Below, in pieces: positions 5,022 to 8,103 of a DNA stretch of 8,103 nucleotides. The stretch is from contig CAMCUG010000060.1 of the NCBI GenBank assembly GCA_945878835.1, positions 1 to 8,103 on the forward strand, in the 5' to 3' direction. The first letter of the stretch is position 1, and each line of letters begins with the position of its first letter. This stretch comes from Chryseobacterium gleum. GTDB taxonomy: Bacteria > Bacteroidota > Bacteroidia > Flavobacteriales_D > Sanyastnellaceae. The position numbers and the translations under genes are program-made. Below the pieces are notes generated by a model that searched no databases, was not told where the DNA came from, and was given only the letters and a program-made list of their open reading frames with translations.

Positions 5022-7202
5022 ATGGGAAAGAGTTTGTATACCTTAATAGCCTGTTTCATAGCGTTGAATGTCATGGGGCAAAAAGATACATTGCCGAAAT
5101 ACACGACCCAATTCATTGAAATTAAAGTGACAGTTCTTGATGAAACTGGCAATCTACCTGCTATTGACGGTGTGCGTATTTATGGAGGAAAGAAAACTTC
5201 TTTTATTTCTCCAGAGAAATTGAACATAGACTTGTCTTCGAACAATTCGCGGCAGTTGTTTGGAAGAATTCCCGGGATAATGGTTTGGGAAAGCGATGGA
5301 AGCGGAATTCAAACCGGAATTGCCACTCGCGGTCTAAGTCCAAACCGCTCATGGGAATTCAACATGCGTCAAAATGGGTATGATATTTCTTCCGATGTTT
5401 TCGGATATCCCGAAGCGTATTACACTCCTCCAGCAGATGCCGTTGCAAAGATTGAAGTGCTAAGAGGTGCAAGCAGCCTTCAATACGGTCCGCAGTTCGG
5501 CGGAATGATTAACTACGTTTTCGATTCTGCTCCCGCAATAAACGGAAGCAAGACGAAAATTCGACAGTCCTTCGGGTCTTATGGTCTATTCAACAATTTC
5601 ATAAGCACAGGCCTTCGCAAGAACAAGTTTTCTTTTTACTCATTTTATCACAGAAGATCGGCAGACGGTTGGAGGGAGAATAGCGCATATACGACGCAAA
5701 CAGGATTCATTTCTGTAGGATACGATTTCAACGAAAAGGTGAAAGTGAAAGCGGAGTATACCCATTCAGATATGCTTAGTCAACAAGCGGGCGGACTCAC
5801 CGACACTCAGTTTCAGGATAATGCACAACAGAGTTTTCGATCAAGAAATTGGATGAGTATTCCCTGGAACCTCATGAATGTTCAATTGGATATTAACGCT
5901 TCGGAAAAATTTCAACTTGAAATAAAAACATTTGGATTGCTTGCAACCCGAAGCAGTGTTGGGTTTCTAGATCCGATAACCACAGCGGATGTAATTCTTT
6001 CCACAACGAATGATTATGCGGCAAGAAGATTAGACGCCGATAAATATCAGAACATTGGAACGGAATTGCGCGGAAAGTATGAGTTCAAATTATTCGGAAA
6101 CAAGCAGACACTTGCTTTCGGAGCACGCGCTTATCAAGCGAAAACATTTCGTCATCAGAAAGGAAACGGCACAACCGGTTCCGACTTCAACATGAACATA
6201 GATTCATTGGGATATAAAGTGAATTACGTTTTCGGAACGAAGAACTATGCGCTCTTTGCTGAGCAAGTCCTTTATGTTGGTAAGAGAATTTTATTGGTGC
6301 CAGGTGTTCGTTTCGAACAAATTGCGGCTTCAGGAAGTGGAACAGTGAATTACAACAGTGGAGATATTCCTTTACAAGAGCGAACCGTTTCAAAAGTGCT
6401 CGCAGGAATAGGAGCAGAGTTCCATTTGAACGAAAAAAATGAAATTTACGCGAATGCTTCTCAGGCCTTTCGTCCAATGACATTCTCAGAGGTGGTTCCT
6501 TCAGCCACAACAGACGTAATAGATCCGAACTTAAAAGACAGCGAGTCGTTGAACATTGACTTTGGCGTGCGTGGTTCATGGAAGAACTATGTGAGTTACG
6601 ATGTGAGTGTATACCAAATGAATATTCAAGATCGAATCGGAAGCTATTCGCAGAATAGTATTCGCTATGTAACGAACATTGGTGCTTCACTTTCGAAGGG
6701 TATTGAATTGTATGTTGAAGGAAATGTGCTGAGTGAATTCAAAGAAGGTATATGTGGAAGCCTTCAGCCGTTCGCGTCCATTTCCTACAACGAAGCGACA
6801 TACACGAGTTGGAACGATCCAACTGTTCTAGCGGGATCTTCTTCTGACCGAACCAATAAAACAGTTGAGAATGCGCCACGCCGAATTCAACGTTATGGTT
6901 TGACTTACAAACTGAAAGGATTCAGCGCGACGTATCAATTAAATAAAGTGAGCGAAGCGTTTGCCGACGCCTTGAATACGATTGTTCCGAATGCGGCTGC
7001 AACATCGGGTTTGATTCCGGCTTATGAAGTGAGCGACTTGAGTTTTGGCTACAGTGGCAAAGAGAATTATACGCTTCAAGTGGGAGTGAACAACCTCTTC
7101 AACGAAAGTTATTTCACAAGAAGGTCCGGAGGTTACCCTGGCCCTGGATTATTACCTTCGAATGGAAGAACTTTCTTCTTCACCTTCGGAATTCAGATTT
7201 AA
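5022..7202 (+). CDS. TonB-dependent outer-membrane receptor, FecA-like
   Basis: This is a 726-residue outer-membrane receptor for energy-dependent import, most likely of an iron chelate. A signal peptide occupies residues 1-19 (MGKSLYTLIACFIALNVMG), with mature Gln20 next. The segment IEIKVTV (~32-38) could be the TonB box. The plug (about 45-165) carries GRIPGIMV (81-88), TRGLSP (102-107) and IEVLRGASSLQYGPQFGG (144-161). The stretch NGYDISSDVFGYPEAYYTPP (118-137) is like the plug of FecA-type receptors as I recall them. The remainder is a 22-strand-type barrel ending NLFNESYFTRR...NGRTFFFTFGIQI. There is no N-terminal carboxypeptidase-like domain and no FecR-signalling domain, so it is a plain importer rather than a SusC type or a transducer. 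No SusD, sigma factor, TonB or periplasmic partner is adjacent. Substrate assignment to ferric citrate is not justified by sequence alone. Confidence 0.93.
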   Translation: MGKSLYTLIACFIALNVMGQKDTLPKYTTQFIEIKVTVLDETGNLPAIDGVRIYGGKKTSFISPEKLNIDLSSNNSRQLFGRIPGIMVWESDGSGIQTGIATRGLSPNRSWEFNMRQNGYDISSDVFGYPEAYYTPPADAVAKIEVLRGASSLQYGPQFGGMINYVFDSAPAINGSKTKIRQSFGSYGLFNNFISTGLRKNKFSFYSFYHRRSADGWRENSAYTTQTGFISVGYDFNEKVKVKAEYTHSDMLSQQAGGLTDTQFQDNAQQSFRSRNWMSIPWNLMNVQLDINASEKFQLEIKTFGLLATRSSVGFLDPITTADVILSTTNDYAARRLDADKYQNIGTELRGKYEFKLFGNKQTLAFGARAYQAKTFRHQKGNGTTGSDFNMNIDSLGYKVNYVFGTKNYALFAEQVLYVGKRILLVPGVRFEQIAASGSGTVNYNSGDIPLQERTVSKVLAGIGAEFHLNEKNEIYANASQAFRPMTFSEVVPSATTDVIDPNLKDSESLNIDFGVRGSWKNYVSYDVSVYQMNIQDRIGSYSQNSIRYVTNIGASLSKGIELYVEGNVLSEFKEGICGSLQPFASISYNEATYTSWNDPTVLAGSSSDRTNKTVENAPRRIQRYGLTYKLKGFSATYQLNKVSEAFADALNTIVPNAAATSGLIPAYEVSDLSFGYSGKENYTLQVGVNNLFNESYFTRRSGGYPGPGLLPSNGRTFFFTFGIQI

Positions 7203-7239
7203 TTTTAGATTAATCTGACGTACAATAAAATAATGTTTG

Positions 7240-7992
7240 TTACAATTTTGAATTGAGAAGTCTTCCCGATTCAACCAGTTTTTTTAGAAGGGGAGAACGT
7301 CGCATGGCCTCTAATAAATTCAGATGCCCCACATGGTGACAGTCGGTGCCTATGAAATCGACTAAATCAGCTTCGATCAAGCGTTCTGAAATGCGCTTTA
7401 CTCCAGGTCCATAATGACCGGTTAAGCAGTTCGTGTTAATCTGAATATGAACTCCGCGGTCTGCCACTTCCTCGTATTTCGAGAAGTTGGTGTGCCAATA
7501 TTCGTAACGTTCTGGATGCGCAAGAATGGGCTTGTATTCATTCAATTGCAGATTGAAAACAGCGCGTTTGTAATTGATCTGCTCGGTATCGAATGACAAT
7601 TCAAACAAAACGTATTTATCTCCAAAACTCAAGATGTCATCTTTGGCAATCAACTCTTCAAAGTGCTCATCTACGTAGTATTCTGCAGCAGCTTGAAATT
7701 CAACATCAATTCCGCGAGCTAACAATTCCGCTTTAACTAGGGCTTCCTTTTCACGAATTATTTCGGTCGTGTTTTTATACATGTCCCAAAAAATATGCGG
7801 AGTGGTAATGAGCTTTTTAAAGCCCATGCTGTGCAATGCTGAAATGAGTTCAATGGAATTTTCCATGTCAATCGAACCATCGTCAATTCCCGGAAGCAAA
7901 TGGCTGTGCATATCGGCAACAATAGGAGAGAAGCTTAGCGCTTCATCCAATTGAGGATTTTTCTTTTTGAAGAGGTTTCCGAATGCCGACAT
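7240..7992 (-). CDS. PHP-domain tyrosine-protein phosphatase (CpsB/CapC/YwqE family)
   Basis: Proteins of this family are metal-dependent phosphatases that dephosphorylate bacterial tyrosine kinases controlling capsule and exopolysaccharide export. The 250-residue protein is full length and cytosolic. The PHP metal-binding motifs appear in order: DMHSHLLPGIDDG at 27-39 (H29, H31, D37), TTPH with H66, E104 in AAAEYY, H159 in AHPERYEY, and GTDCHH at 215-220 (D217, H219). The N-terminal basic stretch NLFKKKNP is common in Bacteroidota copies. ATG at 7990-7992 is followed by a normal family start. No tyrosine kinase, Wza or glycosyltransferase gene is visible nearby, so its target is not in the window. 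It follows the outer-membrane protein gene on the same strand by 46 bases and may be read through from it, since I saw no promoter match in the gap. Confidence 0.93.
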   Translation of the reverse strand: MSAFGNLFKKKNPQLDEALSFSPIVADMHSHLLPGIDDGSIDMENSIELISALHSMGFKKLITTPHIFWDMYKNTTEIIREKEALVKAELLARGIDVEFQAAAEYYVDEHFEELIAKDDILSFGDKYVLFELSFDTEQINYKRAVFNLQLNEYKPILAHPERYEYWHTNFSKYEEVADRGVHIQINTNCLTGHYGPGVKRISERLIEADLVDFIGTDCHHVGHLNLLEAMRRSPLLKKLVESGRLLNSKL

Positions 7993-8038
7993 TTTTCTAA
8001 TTATTACTCGCTAAGATAGCTCAATCGAATCGGTTGTT

Positions 8039-8103
8039 TTAGTTTATGTTGAAACGGAATCCAACGCGGAACCAACGTCCAGGCATTTCAATGTACCCTT
8101 GAT
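8039..8103 (-). CDS. C-terminal end of an outer-membrane beta-barrel protein (probably TonB-dependent receptor), 5' end outside window
   Basis: Read on the - strand, the last 20 codons before a TAA at 8039-8041 give QGYIEMPGRWFRVGFRFNIN. The pattern 'Y-x-x-P-G-R-aromatic-x-hGhxhxh' is the usual final strand of TonB-dependent receptors and related porin-type barrels, where the last strand carries the outer-membrane assembly signal. The other two - strand frames do not give such a pattern. The rest of the gene lies beyond position 8103. The stop is 46 bases upstream of the phosphatase ATG on the same strand, so the two may share a transcript. The family call rests on only 20 residues. Confidence 0.6.
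   Translation of the reverse strand, partial: QGYIEMPGRWFRVGFRFNIN

Noticed and set aside
6187..6690. Long - strand open frame of 167 codons inside the receptor gene
   Set aside because: It lies wholly within a strongly supported coding sequence on the other strand. Its predicted protein is rich in Ser, His and Arg with no family pattern, as expected from antisense of a receptor gene.
7207..7216. Perfect 10-base palindrome AGATTAATCT after the receptor gene; ATTAATCT also occurs near 5004-5011 before it
   Set aside because: It is AT-rich and short with no spacer, so it cannot form a useful hairpin. Two copies of such a sequence in 8 kb can be chance, and there is no sign of an element boundary.
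8023..8042. Weak hairpin CAATCG-AAT-CGGTTG followed by four T, upstream of the phosphatase gene
   Set aside because: It has a six-pair stem with one G-U pair and the T run is on the + strand only, where no gene ends nearby. It is too weak to call a terminator.

Overview
The window reads as an ordinary chromosomal stretch of a Bacteroidota bacterium, probably Flavobacteriia-like. This rests on four things: a ~400-residue Lgt with the variant active-site loop I associate with this phylum, FecA-type TonB-dependent receptors, a stand-alone PHP-type tyrosine phosphatase, and promoters of the TTG-N~20-TAnnTTTG type rather than sigma70 boxes. Start codons also lack strong Shine-Dalgarno sequences. 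No mobile element, CRISPR array, tRNA or rRNA is visible.

Left third (1-3118): molybdenum cofactor genes. The 3' half of moeA enters from the left edge on the + strand and meets moaA on the - strand tail to tail, with overlapping stop codons. moaA is the last gene of a tight - strand operon: 2-oxoglutarate/Fe(II)-type oxygenase, then a ~109-residue DUF7009-like protein, then moaA. The first two genes overlap by ATGA and moaA follows after 9 bases. Upstream of the oxygenase, on the same strand, is a 57-codon ORF whose protein resembles the Sm-like core of Rof/YaeO (Rho-binding antiterminator) proteins.

Middle (3254-7202, all +): lgt (lipoprotein diacylglyceryl transferase), trxA (thioredoxin, with a clear Bacteroidota promoter before it and a strong UUCG-loop terminator after it), and a FecA-like TonB-dependent receptor of 726 residues. 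Each appears to be its own transcription unit.

Right end (7240-8103, -): a CpsB/YwqE-like PHP phosphatase, preceded on the same strand by the last 20 codons of what looks like an outer-membrane beta-barrel protein running off the edge.

I see no convincing new multi-gene system. The observations most worth following are the short Rof-like ORF, the fixed-looking coupling of an uncharacterised oxygenase and a small unknown protein to moaA, and the divergent Lgt active-site loop.
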